Source: Certhia americana (lineage: Eukaryota; Chordata; Aves; Passeriformes; Certhiidae). Taken from it: a stretch of 64,000 bases of DNA. The notes under the pieces are model-generated. The model ran no database searches. It saw only the letters and a program-made list of their open reading frames with translations, and was not told the DNA's origin. Below, piece after piece: positions 10,851 through 34,577 of the stretch (position 1 is its first letter; each line of letters begins with the position of its first letter). Where the stretch lies: positions 65,669,145-65,733,144 of the forward strand of contig CM031878.1 of the NCBI GenBank assembly GCA_018697195.1, read 5' to 3'. Position numbers and translations under genes: made by a program.

Positions 10851-13800
10851 TTGAAAGCTCTGTGGCCTTTGTTTTGGCTCTGTGTTTATTTGGTGCAAGG
10901 ATTTGTCATTCTATTCTTGCAGATTAGAACGGTGGCAGTAAACCAGCCATATAGATTAAATAGTTTACAGTCTGATACAGCTACACATGTAAAGGCTGTG
11001 ATACCAGCCAGCATCCACAAACTGTACAAAAACAGATTCCACAAATTCTCACAGCAGTTCCTGTATTTTGTCTATTGAAGAAGTGTGGTGGTGTCCTGGT
11101 AGTAGGAAGCTCCATGTATTGTATTCTTCTATAAGGTAAACTCTTTTTTTATAGCTGGGAGGTCTCAATGTGGAATTCTGGCTAAGCCAAAAGCAGTAGT
11201 GTTGAGGATTCATTGGAAACAGCCAGTTTAATCCCCCAGCTAACACAAGTATGTTTTGTTCAATTCAGTCAAGGAATCCAGGCTCATAAGATGACTTTAT
11301 AATGGTTTTTGAGGAATTGTTTACATGAGAGAATCAAGAGAGATGAAAAACAGAGAGGGTCGCTCTTCAGAAATGGGCTGCATACAGGAAATAGGAAACG
11401 TATGTGTCAACTTTGCTTCCAAGTTCCAACACTGACATGAAACAAGACATAACTAAGGCTGTTTCAGAGAAGTTTCCACTTCCATAGGTTGAATCACACA
11501 TGGCATCTAAAAGACGGCAGCATAAGTGATGCATTATTAATAATGCTGCTGTTGTAATTTCTGGTGTGGTTAATAATGCTATTGTTGCTGTTGTTGTAAT
11601 AATGTTATTTTAGCAATTGATTAGGTAAACTTTAAAAACTGTGTAAGAGTTCCCATTCCCACTTCAGGAGAACAAAATGATAGGTACATTGAGCTGCTTG
11701 CACTCTCGTCATTCTGTTCTATTTTGGTTAGACTGAAGCTCTTATCCTGATTCTAAACTAGCTATAGTATTTCATTTGCTTTTAATTATATTGAATTTCT
11801 CCACTAGTTTTAAGTGACCTTTAAATGGCATTTAAGTATTGTTCTCAATGGAATTGCAGAGGAGAGAAATGTTTCCCCTTAACTATATGCAATGATCAGT
11901 TGTACTTTCCTGCTTTATTAAAACATGTTGCTACATTTTTAGTAGAAAAACATTAGAAAATTTTATGTTTTGAATTGTTAAATCCCAGTCCTGATTTACT
12001 TCCACATTTTTACCACTGAGCTTGAGAGAAGATTTGAACTGCTCATATGCCTTTTCATTTCACACTGAATTTATAGGAAGTTTCCAAATAATAACAGTCA
12101 ACTTGGCAGGAATAAATGTAGACCAAATGGTGTAATCCCCACAAGGAAGCATAATTCTCTTATGAAGTATTTACAATAGCAAGCTTGGAAATCCAACAAT
12201 AGGCTATATTGTTAATAGATTGTTTATAGCATCTTTTATTGACTGATTCATTCCTAATGACAACAGATTTAGTCACCTAACATTCTTCATATGGAAGGCA
12301 GTTCAGTGTTCTCTGTTGCTTTAAGAATCTCTCAGGTACAAGAAAGTTTCATTCTGACATAAATCAATAAATAGAACGTAAATAGGACCTTGCAAAGTTC
12401 AAAAGTTCCCTTCAATGTTACAGAACTTTCTGATGCTCCCTTCCTGTGACCTGCCAATAACCCTTATCTCCCCTGCCTTCATGACCCTTTAATGTTTCCC
12501 TGGCTCTCCATTCCCTTCGTACTCCTAAAGAGCTTGGCTACTGCCCAACTTGGATTCATCCTACAGGCCACCCTCCTTGGAAATGCTCCCAGTCTTTGAA
12601 ACAGCCTTGCAGTACAGTAGCCTACATACTAGTTTGCACATTTAAATTTCATATACTGGTGAACCTGTTATTTTAGTCTGAACTAAAAATTCCAGTGCTA
12701 TAGTTTTGTGTAACCATCAACATACATTATATGCACCTGATACACCGGATAGCATCAGACTTAAGAGGATACTGCAGCCACATACTTTACCCTGGTTTTC
12801 AGGAGACTAAAGTTATCTAATACAGTTTTGGATGAGGTGTTAACTTTGAATGTGCAAAGTATAATGGTCCTCAAGAATTTTATTTTTAACAGCTAACTAC
12901 AGTATATATACTTGCTCACAGAGATTTGTTCCAGTACAAATCTCAGACTGTGTCTGATGGTCTTCACATTTTCCAATTTGCCTACAAATAAATATGAGCT
13001 TAACAGGAATTTTTTGTAAAAGAAGAAATGTCCCAAGTGTCCAAAAAATATGCAGCTTTGCGAGTATTTAAGTAAGCAGAGTTAATGCAGCAATCTAAAC
13101 ATTTAAATATTTTTGTGTGCCTGGCAAAAGGATGACAACTCACATGAACCTTGTGACAACTTGTTTTTTCACTGTTGCCCCTGTACTTAAGATACTCCCT
13201 AGAATATTTGTAATAGAATGAACTCAGCTGCTTTCAGTGACACAGACAAAGTTTAAGTTTGTCTTCTCAAAGATTATGACAAAACTGTGTCATTGAACTT
13301 GGGTATAGTAAAAGTCATCCTGTGGGTTCAGAGGTGGGACAGATAAGGGCGAAAAGGCTGTTGAGTGGGAACAAAGTCTTCAATGGTGACATGGCAAAAA
13401 AGCAGTAAAAAAATCCAGGTTGGATGATTGCAGCAGAGGAAGTGAACCAAGACACCAAGATAGCCAGTGTGGATATGTTTGTGTGTTAGGAATCCCCGGC
13501 AAGTTTGGAATGATTGAGATAAATCTGGAATATTCAGTAAGGGCAAGATGACTTGAGCCAGATATTTGCTCTATAACAGATAGAGTAGACTGTACTTGGC
13601 AGTTACCTATCTGTGCAATGTGATAATTTTTGTTTTTTTTTATTTTTCCATGCAATTAAAACAGTTGCCTCCACTGTACATGTGTATGGCTGAATTATAT
13701 TTTCTTGTGGCTGAATTATATAATTCTTTCTGAATTATATAATCCTTGGAGGACCAGCACAAAATATTGTAAGAAATGAACATTTCAGGGATAAAGCACA

Positions 13801-14400
13801 AATTTATCTGTTTACAGGGGTAGAATGAACATTGAAAAACTGAAACATATTTAGTACTGTCTGGAGACTGAAAAAATGCAGTGCCCTTTCTCTCTCATCC
13901 AGCATGTGCATCAACCAATAGACTGACGGGGAACACTTTCCTTTCTGACTATCCCTTTGTAGGTTGGACATTGACATCTCTCTACTGAGGGACTTTTTAT
14001 TATGTCTCTGCATTTTTCTTGTTTCCCTGTATGACAGGGAAATGATGTTTAAGTACCAGCTTCAAAGGCTTATAAATTGAAGACTGCCAGAAATACCTGT
14101 TCTATCAGTAACTGAGAATAAAGCATCTAGGTTATACACCAAACCACTTGCATGTCATCAGCTTCAGTTTGTGAAAACCCATCTGCTCTCATGACCTTCA
14201 TGATTTTACATCCTCTGGGACCGGAATTTCAGATTTACATTCAGCTGATCACTATGGATAATATATTTGATGTTATTTATCTGGTATTTAAAAATAAAAC
14301 AGATTAGTAAGGTTAATTGTGCCTTGTGATAAACCAGTGATTGGTACCCTTAGCTAGAGAGAGCACATTTATTAATTTGTGTTAATTTCATTTGTTTCAG

Positions 14401-14598
14401 GGTCATGTAAGAACAAAATACAAAGGAAAAACACACAGAAACCCCCTTTCTCTACTGAAACAGCCATTAGGTTCAGTGTTCCAGCTTTGAAGTCCCTAAT
14501 ATATTTTGGCCTGTGAAGATGTAGAAGCAATCTGAATAACAGACTTTCCCAAGCTCTTTTTGTGTAGGAGAGAAGCTTCCTGAAATGTGATACCCTCC
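14401..14598 (+). other. ZNF474: Probable 5' UTR part of ZNF474 first coding exon
   Basis: A strong acceptor (TTTCATTTGTTTCAG, ending at 14400) precedes 198 bases of non-coding sequence before ATG 14599. It contains a minimal upstream ORF (ATG TAA at 14405). A second acceptor candidate ending at 14567 would give a 31-base leader. Which one is used cannot be decided from sequence. Confidence 0.4.
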
Positions 14599-25515
<10,917 letters not shown>

Positions 25516-25690
25516 AGTGGATGTAACCCACATGCAAAGAAATGCTTGTCTGCTCACACATACATAGACAGACACACACACGTATTTATCCCAAGCTAAA
25601 TGTGTGCACATGCACATGAATACACACACATGCACCCCTACCTATCAGACAAACCATGAGAAAAATAAAATTCATCTGGAGAGATGTGGT
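25516..25690 (+). other. ZNF474: ZNF474 3' UTR with poly-A signal
   Basis: A short 3' UTR follows the stop. It contains a CA-rich stretch (about 25553-25632) and then the canonical hexamer AATAAA at 25664-25669. A TG-rich segment follows (GATGTGGTCACC, TTATTGTGTAATG). Cleavage around 25685 is an estimate. Confidence 0.65.
25553..25632. repeat. CA-rich degenerate microsatellite
   Basis: Imperfect CACA/CATA/CAGA runs within the ZNF474 3' UTR. The length is likely to vary between individuals. Confidence 0.8.
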
Positions 25691-28600
25691 CACCAAAACT
25701 TTATTGTGTAATGATATCATGTGCTCCAAAAGTCTCCAGAGTAAAAATCATCAGTTGTTGCTAAAGTGTATAGTCAAATACAGAAAATTAGTTCTTTGAA
25801 AATTTTGCTTCTCTTTGAAAGATTCTCTGGTTAGTGTAAGGACCTTTAGCCAAACCTGACTAATCAGAGAAACCAAGTAGTTCCTTTAAGTTTGTTCATT
25901 TTTGTTTGTGTTTTCCACGTTTTTTTATTTGGAGCATTCCATACATCTTCGTGTAACTGCCCCTCATGAAGCCCTTGACTGCTACAAGTGAAACCTTCCC
26001 ATGAAAAGGGATCCAGTCATGTGGTAGAAGCTGACACAGGCTGTTTTTAAAAAACACCCAGAAGTGCCCTCTTTTTGCTTAAGAATGATACTGACCATGT
26101 GATTTATCCTCAGCTCAGTAAATTGATCATGCCAAAAAATTTGTAAGTCAGGGAAGCACATATTGGTCATGAACTTTGAAAAGAAAACATTTTAATGTCA
26201 AGATAAAACAAGCATGATGTGCCGGATGGCTGGCATAAAATACCACCCTACCCTCTATGCCAAATGTGGCCATAACAGAGAACCAGTGCAGGCTGGAAGG
26301 GTGGATATTATACAAGAAAGCCATGGACAAGGTGTTTGAAAGTGCTATTTTAAAAAAATGCTGTTACATTATGTAGAGGAAAGAGTGCCAGAACACATGG
26401 GTATAGGAATAGGCTAAACACGTGAAGGAAGCAATACTCCCTTTTACAAGGTACAGCAGAGAGCAATTATTATTTTACTTACTCTGAAGCATTTTATTAA
26501 GTGGTGAGGTTATTCAAAAGGTATGACAAAATCCAGTACAAGTTGTGAACTAGCAATCTAGGCTTCCTGATAACATGAAAGAAGCTGTACCTCATGTATT
26601 GGCTTAAGGCCTAGAGTTGTCTGTTATGTATTAAGTGATTGATGTGACTTTTCTCGGAGCATTCACACTTTCTATGGTACTTACGAATCAGGGGAAGTGA
26701 ATGCTTTCACACACATGAAAATGAAATATGGGTACCAGCAACTTTTCTTTTCCAAGTGATCAAGCTGTGTGATTTGTGGAGTAAGTGAAACAAGAAGTAA
26801 TATCTTTGTTCTGTTATTAGAGAAACACTCCTGGCTCCATCCCTGGCGGGCTGCTAATTCAGACTGGAGAAGTACCAGCATTCTTTGGTGAAAATAATTT
26901 CCAAAACAATCAATGGTACCTCAGCAGCCCTTTCATCTTTGGAAAGATGATTGTATAGTCTGAAGATAGATATCTTCAGAAGTCAAAGGTTCAGTTTCTG
27001 TTCTACAGAACAAAGCTGTGTAAACCCTGCAGATCTGTTCTTAGTGTCTGCAGCATAAGAAGAGGTGCTGTCAGAGCGGGACCAGTGCCACACCTCCTCT
27101 TTTTGGCTGGGAGAAGGCACGTGGCCTGAAGACAGAAGATGGGGGCTCTAGTTTGTGATTGCTAGACTGGCTCCTAGGAGCTACTGGCTGGCAACATATA
27201 GCATAAGCCCCTGAGGCTGTTCTAAATCACACCAAGTGCTGGCCCACTGACAAGTGGTTTGGTAATTGGAGGATTATGGATATCATACAATCTCAACTTT
27301 GTGTCCACTCTTCCTCTTCTTAGAATACTCTCTTTTCTTAGACACAATAAGCATTTTTTTGGCTACATCTGCCTCATTGGGTCATTGAGATTTACTACAT
27401 CCACTTCAAGAGCAGAAACATATTTTAAAGAAATTAAGCCTTTGCAGGTCACTGCAGTGCTTGGTATTAAAAATTCAGCTCTGCCTCTTGGTGGATTCAC
27501 ATATTGGATTCCCTGTGTCATCCTGAAAATTGGACTTAGTGTCTTGACGATTTTAAATCTGTCAGAGATTTAAAACACAGAACACTTTTTCTGTGTTTCA
27601 TTTTCAGCTCTACATATTATTGTATATATTTTTGGTTTCTGGATTTTTTTCCTAAAAAGCAGTAAAATCTGTCTGATGAGCTGAATGTTTATGAACTATA
27701 AAAAGTACCAATATTAAGCATATGTTGTGTCTTACCGAGAAATACCACTGTATGGGAACTCCTGAAGCCATAAGCCTCTAGAGTATGTTTTCTACATCAT
27801 CCTTTAAAAAGGGAAATGAGGATCTGGCAAATAAGACCTGTCTCTGCTAGTAAGTAATTGCTGCTGAGTTCTGAATTTAACGTGGGATTTGAGAAATGGT
27901 GAGTCTTACCACTCACAAAGTTAAGTCAGCATAGGGCTGATGGTGAGACCAGAGAATGCAGAAGCTCAGCTGGAGCCAATAGCCCTCAGAAAGATCTCAC
28001 GGGTTCCCTTCCCTCCACAACTTCATGGGAACAATGATTTCCAAAATGTGTAGAAATATAAAAATCACTGCCAGAGGAGTGCATATCCTTCCATTTCAGA
28101 CTGTCACTCACACCCCAAGGTTACTCTGTCACAAGCTTTTCTGCTGAGCTCTGTGTGTGCCAATGATGATGATGAGTTCAAAGCAAGCTTTTTTGACTGG
28201 GAGGAGCACTGAGTGCGCCTTCATGGCTTGTTCTCAACAAAGTTAACATGAGATCTTATGAGCATTTCTCATTATTGCTTGGCAAGTATCATTTTGACTT
28301 TTTTTGCAGGAGAGGAAATGGAAATAAGAAATTGAGCTACTTTGCTTCCTTTGTTTCCGTACTTTAGTTTTGTCATTTAACCTTATCTCATCCACTGTTA
28401 GCTCAATGTTATTTCCAGCTGAATCCCATGTTTCCTACTGCCACAGCACATTTAAAGAGCTGAAAAATACCTTCTGCTACTTCAAAACCAGTGACATTTC
28501 ATCTATTTTCCCACAAATGTGCTGATAGCAGCTAAAACTATTCCTGGATAAAATATACAGAAAGTCAGAACGTGGATTGACAAACAAGGTTCAATCACAT

Positions 28601-31600
28601 TAAACAAATGAGCATGCACTTTCCGATCATAAATAAAAACCATGACTTATGTTTTAGTTCAGCCACTTGAACCTATTAGTTTCAATAAAAAATGGGTCAT
28701 TTTATGCAAGCAAATCAGAAGATCATAGTCAAGCTAGAGGAGTTTAACTGCAGACTTGAAAAATTTGGCATTTATGAAAGAATCCATAACTGCAGTCAAG
28801 TACTCCATGTAAAGTTTTATAATTTATTGAGCTGGGAATGTCACAGTTATGTCAGAGAATGTCACCATACAAGGTTCAAAAGGTCCTGCATCTTTAAGGG
28901 CAGTAGTTGAAAATGCCTATGGGCCTGAACAAGACAGTTTCATGGACCCTTTTTCTTAAAGACTACTAGGAATGAATAGACCACAACTGGAGGAGAAAAA
29001 ACATTTGTAAATGTAATGTCAGTTTCTAATTAAAGATAGTGAACACTTACATGGATCTGTAAATTCTCTTTGCAGGCCACAGACCTAGAAAGCATATACA
29101 GCACCATGTAGATATAATGTTTTCAGTATTGACTACTGACAGACTGAATGCTTAAGCTTTAGTCCAGGATTTGTAAACATGATTTTTGATCCTGTAGTCA
29201 CTGAAATAAATCCTGCAGTGATATATGAGTACTGGATCATCAGATGCTGACACATATATATGTCTTAATCAAATTAGATCATGCAGGTTTTTTGGTACAC
29301 AAGCTTTCAAAGCCTATGGTTGCTTAACAATAGAACTTCATAGTTGAGAATTTTGGGTTTATTACCCAATTCACAGAGCTGGTGCATGAAGAAGGAATTC
29401 TAGGTAGTCTTTTGTCTGAATTAGTATTTTCTTTGAGGGTTCTGGGATTAGTTTTGCTTCACTGTCAGTGGGGATAAGGCTTCTGAATTCTGTATTTCTG
29501 AACTGTGTCAGCCAGAGTAGGTACAAATGAATTGGCTTTATCTGAGATATGCCACCCCCAGCAACACGGTAGGATTGTACAAAAGCAGGATTCAACAGGG
29601 GTGTGAAGTCCACCAAAAACCAAAACCTGTAAGCCTGGAAAATCCCCCGAGAAGTTGCCTGAGGGACTGTCTAAATTCTTGCATGCTGTTACTGTTTAGT
29701 CCTTGGTCAATATCATAACTGACATACACAGAGTATTGTTGACTCTGGAGCACACAAGTATTGAGTACACCTCCTAAATATATGTTTCTTAAATTCTGCC
29801 ATTTTCAGTTGAAGAAAAAATTTTATAATCTTTATAGAACAGTTGAGCAGGAAGAGTTGGCAACAGAGCAAGAAAATGTGCCTGACAAGTGAGACTCCAG
29901 GAGGCCAGACTGTTTAACTTCTCAAAAAAACATTAAGTGCTTCCCTGATAGCCTGTACATATCCAGATTAAAGAGACTTCTTTCCAGAAGGAAACAGCTT
30001 TCCAAGTGGGAATTTGTTGCTAGTCAAACTCAGAAACCCAGAACTTTCAAACAGTTTACTGAGATTTTTAGTAGATTGTCTATGGCAGGATTTTTACAAA
30101 CAAAATTTTAAAAGAGAATTATGCGTATGCATAGGTCTTATATGAATAAATTTAGGCCAGCTTTTTTATTACAGTATAGCCTGTAGAACGCTGTACTCTA
30201 AGATTCTTCCAGATTATCATGAAATATAATTGACATTCATTTTTCAGGACAGAAAACAGTTTGAAGAAGTCTAAGAAAAATATTGCAAATAATTAGTGGT
30301 ATCTCTGGGTTAGGTATTCAAGAATTCAGAGGTAGCAAATGAGAAGAAGAAACCGAAAGTTGCATCTATTTTAAAAATGGTGCTATTTCTCCAATAATGT
30401 GGATCCCCCCCTATGAAACATGTAAATAACAAGGTCATCTTAAAGTAACAGTGTTTGAATTGGGATAGGATTTTTACCTGTGTTTGGAAACTGAATCAGA
30501 CTGCCAAGTCAGATTGTCATAAGAAGGTATTTAAAGCAGCAGTGAGAGATCTTTGGAAAAAAAAAAATTAGATACAGTCTCAAATAGAAGATAAGCTGCC
30601 AGTCTCATCAGAAAGAGGAGATTGATTTCAAAACAATTAAGTGCTTTGCCTTCCTTGCTTTCTCTGGCACCTTAAAGGGAAAAAGATTTACCTAGGTTAG
30701 CTCACAGGCTTGTAAATCTAAATAGTTAGGAAACTGGCTCCTTGGATTAGTTTCACACTTTATTGTTGTAATACATCTAGTTCAAAACAAGTCATACTTA
30801 CTGCTGTCTATTTATACCAGGTTTAAGTGCTGGAAAGATGTAAAATAAGGGCTCTGCCAGATACAGCTTGTGATAAAAGCAGATTTCCAAGACCTCTTTC
30901 TCCAGTCTACTCCCTCTTTGTAACAAATGCTGGTTTGTTAGACACCATAGCTTTCCCTGTAGCTGTTCTCCCTGTGTCCCCTGCTCTACCATTAAGCTTA
31001 ATTGATGCATTAGGACAGAGGTGTTTTCTCTGAATACCTCTTGGAGAATAGGTAAGCTTCTTGGTACTGCCATGAGGCTGCAGTGTGGAAGAAGCCATAG
31101 TCAGGAACATGGATCACATGCTACACTCCATATCACAAACAGTACAGCAGAGCCACATGGAGGGTTTTTAATCACTTAATAGGAAATATTTACATTCTAT
31201 CACTTGTAAGATAAGATGTAAAAGGAGTATATATCTTGAAAAACACAGTTGTGGCTACAAGAATAAAGAGGCTCAGTCTGTTCAGCTTCTCAAAGACAAG
31301 ACAGGCTGTTTGATCTGTCATGCATGCCATATTTCAGCTCTGAATTTTCATAAACCAACTACAAGGGTAGAAGTGAGCACTCACAGAATTCTACCTTTGT
31401 GTACCTAACCTTGACATGTCCAGGATTCCAATAATGTTTTACAAACTTCATCCCATTTAGGTAACATAACAGACTAGATACCAAATTCTTCATTGATGTG
31501 GCACTAAAAATACCTAGTACAACTTCCAGAATATCAGCTTTAGCAAGATTTAGACTTCTGAAAAGACAAGTGAGGACACTCTTGTCAGCATGTCTTGGAT

Positions 31601-34426
31601 CTTTTGAAAAAGTCTGTGGAAAATATCATCAGGTTCTCTAATGTTTCCCATTCAGTTTGGTCTGTGAAACTGACCTGAATGCCAGAGAGAATAGAGTTGT
31701 CAGAAATGTGACTATGGTAAGAAGTAGACTTACAGGCAATTTCTTTTCAGGGGACGTAAGAGGCCTTTCTCCTCCTGAGCATCTGTCATCAAAGGAGTTA
31801 TGTACCTACATATCTCAAGAGATCCAGTTGTGTTTCAACTGGAGAGCAGCAAGCTATCTAAATGATGGAATGAGCTGTTGGCTTGTGCAAAAGTTTGTCG
31901 TGTGTTTAGAAGGATCTGAAGAAGGTCTGTGGGCTTGATGATGAATACAGGATAATGTTAGGCAGCATAGTATTTCTAAAACTGAAGAATAAAGAGAACT
32001 TCTACCCAGTAGAGTTCCAGCAATTATATATATGTGTTGTGAATGTCTTGAGAGTTTTTTATTAGAACTAAGCAAAAATTTCTGGAGTCTTATCAGATCT
32101 ATAGTTTGATTTTTTTTCCTTAATGTGATCCTCTCAAATAATAGTAGGCTGCTATTGTAAGGAAAACTTTTTCTATGGAGAAGGGGACATGGTAACTTAA
32201 GTCCCAAGGTCCTTAGTCAGTGACTCCAGACTAACTTCCTAGTCTAGGAGGCACACTGAATGTCAGTGTGTTCCAGGCAAGCCTAGGAGTTTCACAGCAC
32301 TCCAATAAAGATCAGGGAGGACAACTCTGACCCTTAATAGCTGGCATGTCTTTACAAACCAGTTCTAGGAAGCTAGCCTGAAATAAATGGAAAGATAAAC
32401 TCAGTTATTTGGAGTCAAAGTTTAATAAAACACAGCCCTTTTTCTTTTTTTTTTTTTTTTTTTTGTTTCTCGAGAGCGTCCTTAGTCTAGTTTATAGCTT
32501 CCATCTGTCTCTATTGTCCACAATTTGAATCTGCATTTTTTTTCATGCCCAAAACCTGTTTACAGCAACTCTCTTTATAGATGATTGTTTTGGTTGAGAC
32601 TTGGTTGGCTTTCTTATGGGGTAGACTTCAGTATTTTATTTTAAAATTTATTTTCATCATGTATTTTCATTCGTTTAAATGAAATCATGCAATAAAATTC
32701 TGTACAGTAAAATTACACTGATACAGGTGATTAGTTTAAAACAGCCATATGAAGTAGATATTCTTTTGTCATCTAAAAGCTGTGGAATCATCCTAATAAA
32801 ATGAACCAGCCCTTGCAGAACCATTTGAAAATTTTTTTATGGATAAAACTGACGTGAAAGTATGTCAAAATTTCGGTCTTCTCATTAGTGAAAATGATTA
32901 TGAAAACCCAGCTTAGCTGGCATTGGGAGTGGCAGTCTCCAATGCAAGCAAGATGTTTGTCATGAATAAAGAGCAGGAAAAGGATAGCAGCTGCTGAGAG
33001 CAGAGTTACAGTACATACCCAGTGCTTTTCCACATTGTGGTAATACAGATGTTTCTGATTGGTTCCACTTGGGTCAGTGAGGAAGTTTTTTGCCTTTCTG
33101 AGAGGACAGGCTGCAACTGAAGCTGTCCAGCCTTGCTGCCATGCTATAGTCTGCAGCATTGCATTTAAATGTCCAGCTAGGTTCAACTCACCAGGTTCTG
33201 ACCTTGGATGCATTCTAACCATGATAATCCAAATAGGCTAACACCTTCTATTTGCAGACAGATTTTGCAGCATGTGTGATGCCCCTTGCTCTGAATTGCA
33301 CCTGGCTGAACTGCCTTAAAAAAAACCCAGGTATTTCCACTCATGTTGTATTTCTCAGAATTCATGACCTAAAGTCTAAGAGCAATAGAGGGTTAGAATT
33401 GTTTGATGAATGTCAAACATACATGTGAAACATATTTTTCAATTACATATTTTCCAAGGAAAGCTTGACTAAAAAGCTGTAAATCCTCTGACATGGAAGT
33501 GGAAGGAATAAAGCAATTATGCTGATGAAAACTAAGCATTTTTAAGGTTGGGTCTTTGGCTAGTTTTATGAAGTTGTTTGTCACTATTCAATAGCATAGT
33601 GGTCAAGGGACCAAGATCTGTTTAGGAGTAAAAGTAGAGAGCCAAGCCACAACTTTGATTTTGAGTTTTTAAAACTTTTTTCCCACCTAATTTTTTATTT
33701 CACCCAAAGAATTTCTAGATTCAAAAATCCCCCAAATATATTGTGTTCTTAGATTTAATTTCACTTGTTTCCTAAGAGCTGTTTTTGTGGAAGAAAGAAT
33801 ACTATTTTCACAAAGCATATGACGCTTTAATCGCCAAGTCTCATATGCAGCAGTTTCCTACTAGTTACCATTCTCATGATTTTTCTAAATCTAAAGAGAG
33901 AAAAGGGGCTCAGGAAGCACTTCACTTGCTGCACACTTGTCACCAATTTGGGCCATCACTCACATCTGCACCAATTATTCTGCATCACCTTGTAGATGAA
34001 CTGCATTGCATAAAACAGAACGAAATGATGGCTGCATTGGCACAGTTGATTACAGCTAGAAACTGATACAGTCTCACAATAGCAGACACAGCACTCTACA
34101 GTGTTTGTACAACAACAGGAGAGACTAAAACATTCAGCATAGAAGAGATGTAAATTATTCTGTTTAAAAGGGTTCAAATTTTATAGTATTAGGTACTGCG
34201 CTGTAGAAAAGCAGCCTTCCTATTCAGTACGTCAAATATATTTTTGTCCTGTCTTGTAAACTTTCACATGTGGTAAAAGTGACCAAACATGCACCTTAAA
34301 AATGGATTTACTTGCATTTTAACAAAAACCAATTTGGTTAGTTTTCCAAAGATGCATTTGAGGATTTGTGAGAAGTACAAGAGTGCTTGTTGGAACCACA
34401 AGTACATTAACACTGATGGTTTTGTT

Positions 34427-34428
<2 letters not shown>
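25691..34428. other. Intergenic sequence right of ZNF474
   Basis: AT-rich sequence without a recognised gene. Contents: a 20-T run (32445-32464) and two weak exon-like stretches on the + strand, 31656-31716 and about 33777-34066, that could be spliced in phase 0. I could not match them to any family. The minus-strand frame 29371-29616 has no supporting signal. Confidence 0.5.
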
Positions 34429-34471
<43 letters not shown>

Positions 34472-34577
34472 CTGTGANNNNNNNNNNNNNNNNNNNNNNN
34501 NNNNNNNNNNNNNNNNNNNNNNNNNNNNNNNNNNNNNNNNNNNNNNNNNNNNNNNNNNNNNNNNNNNNNNNNNNNNN
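34429..34577. other. 43-T run followed by 100-N assembly gap
   Basis: T run at 34429-34471, six bases (CTGTGA), then exactly 100 N at 34478-34577, the usual placeholder for a gap of unknown size. The missing sequence probably follows from the homopolymer. Confidence 0.98.

Larger units (their letters stand above)
5290..14400 (+). other. ZNF474: Probable 5' intron of ZNF474
   Basis: About 9.1 kb of AT-rich sequence between the promoter island and the first coding exon. It holds a 45-T run (5376-5420), a TTTTG-type simple repeat (about 6160-6187), a perfect 12-bp hairpin (7878-7905), a decayed coding-like fragment on the minus strand (10395-10850), a 19-A run (10711-10729) and three copies of a TGAATTATAT unit (13690-13743). 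I see no other gene. Two acceptors could close the intron: TTTGTTTCAG ending at 14400, or TTTTTGTGTAG ending at 14567. Confidence 0.45.

Noticed and set aside
29371..29616. 81-codon minus-strand frame that looks protein-like
   Set aside because: Frames of this length are expected by chance in 64 kb; no recognised family or flanking evidence.
32788..33222. 144-codon minus-strand frame
   Set aside because: No domain, no splice-consistent partner, composition like surrounding non-coding DNA.
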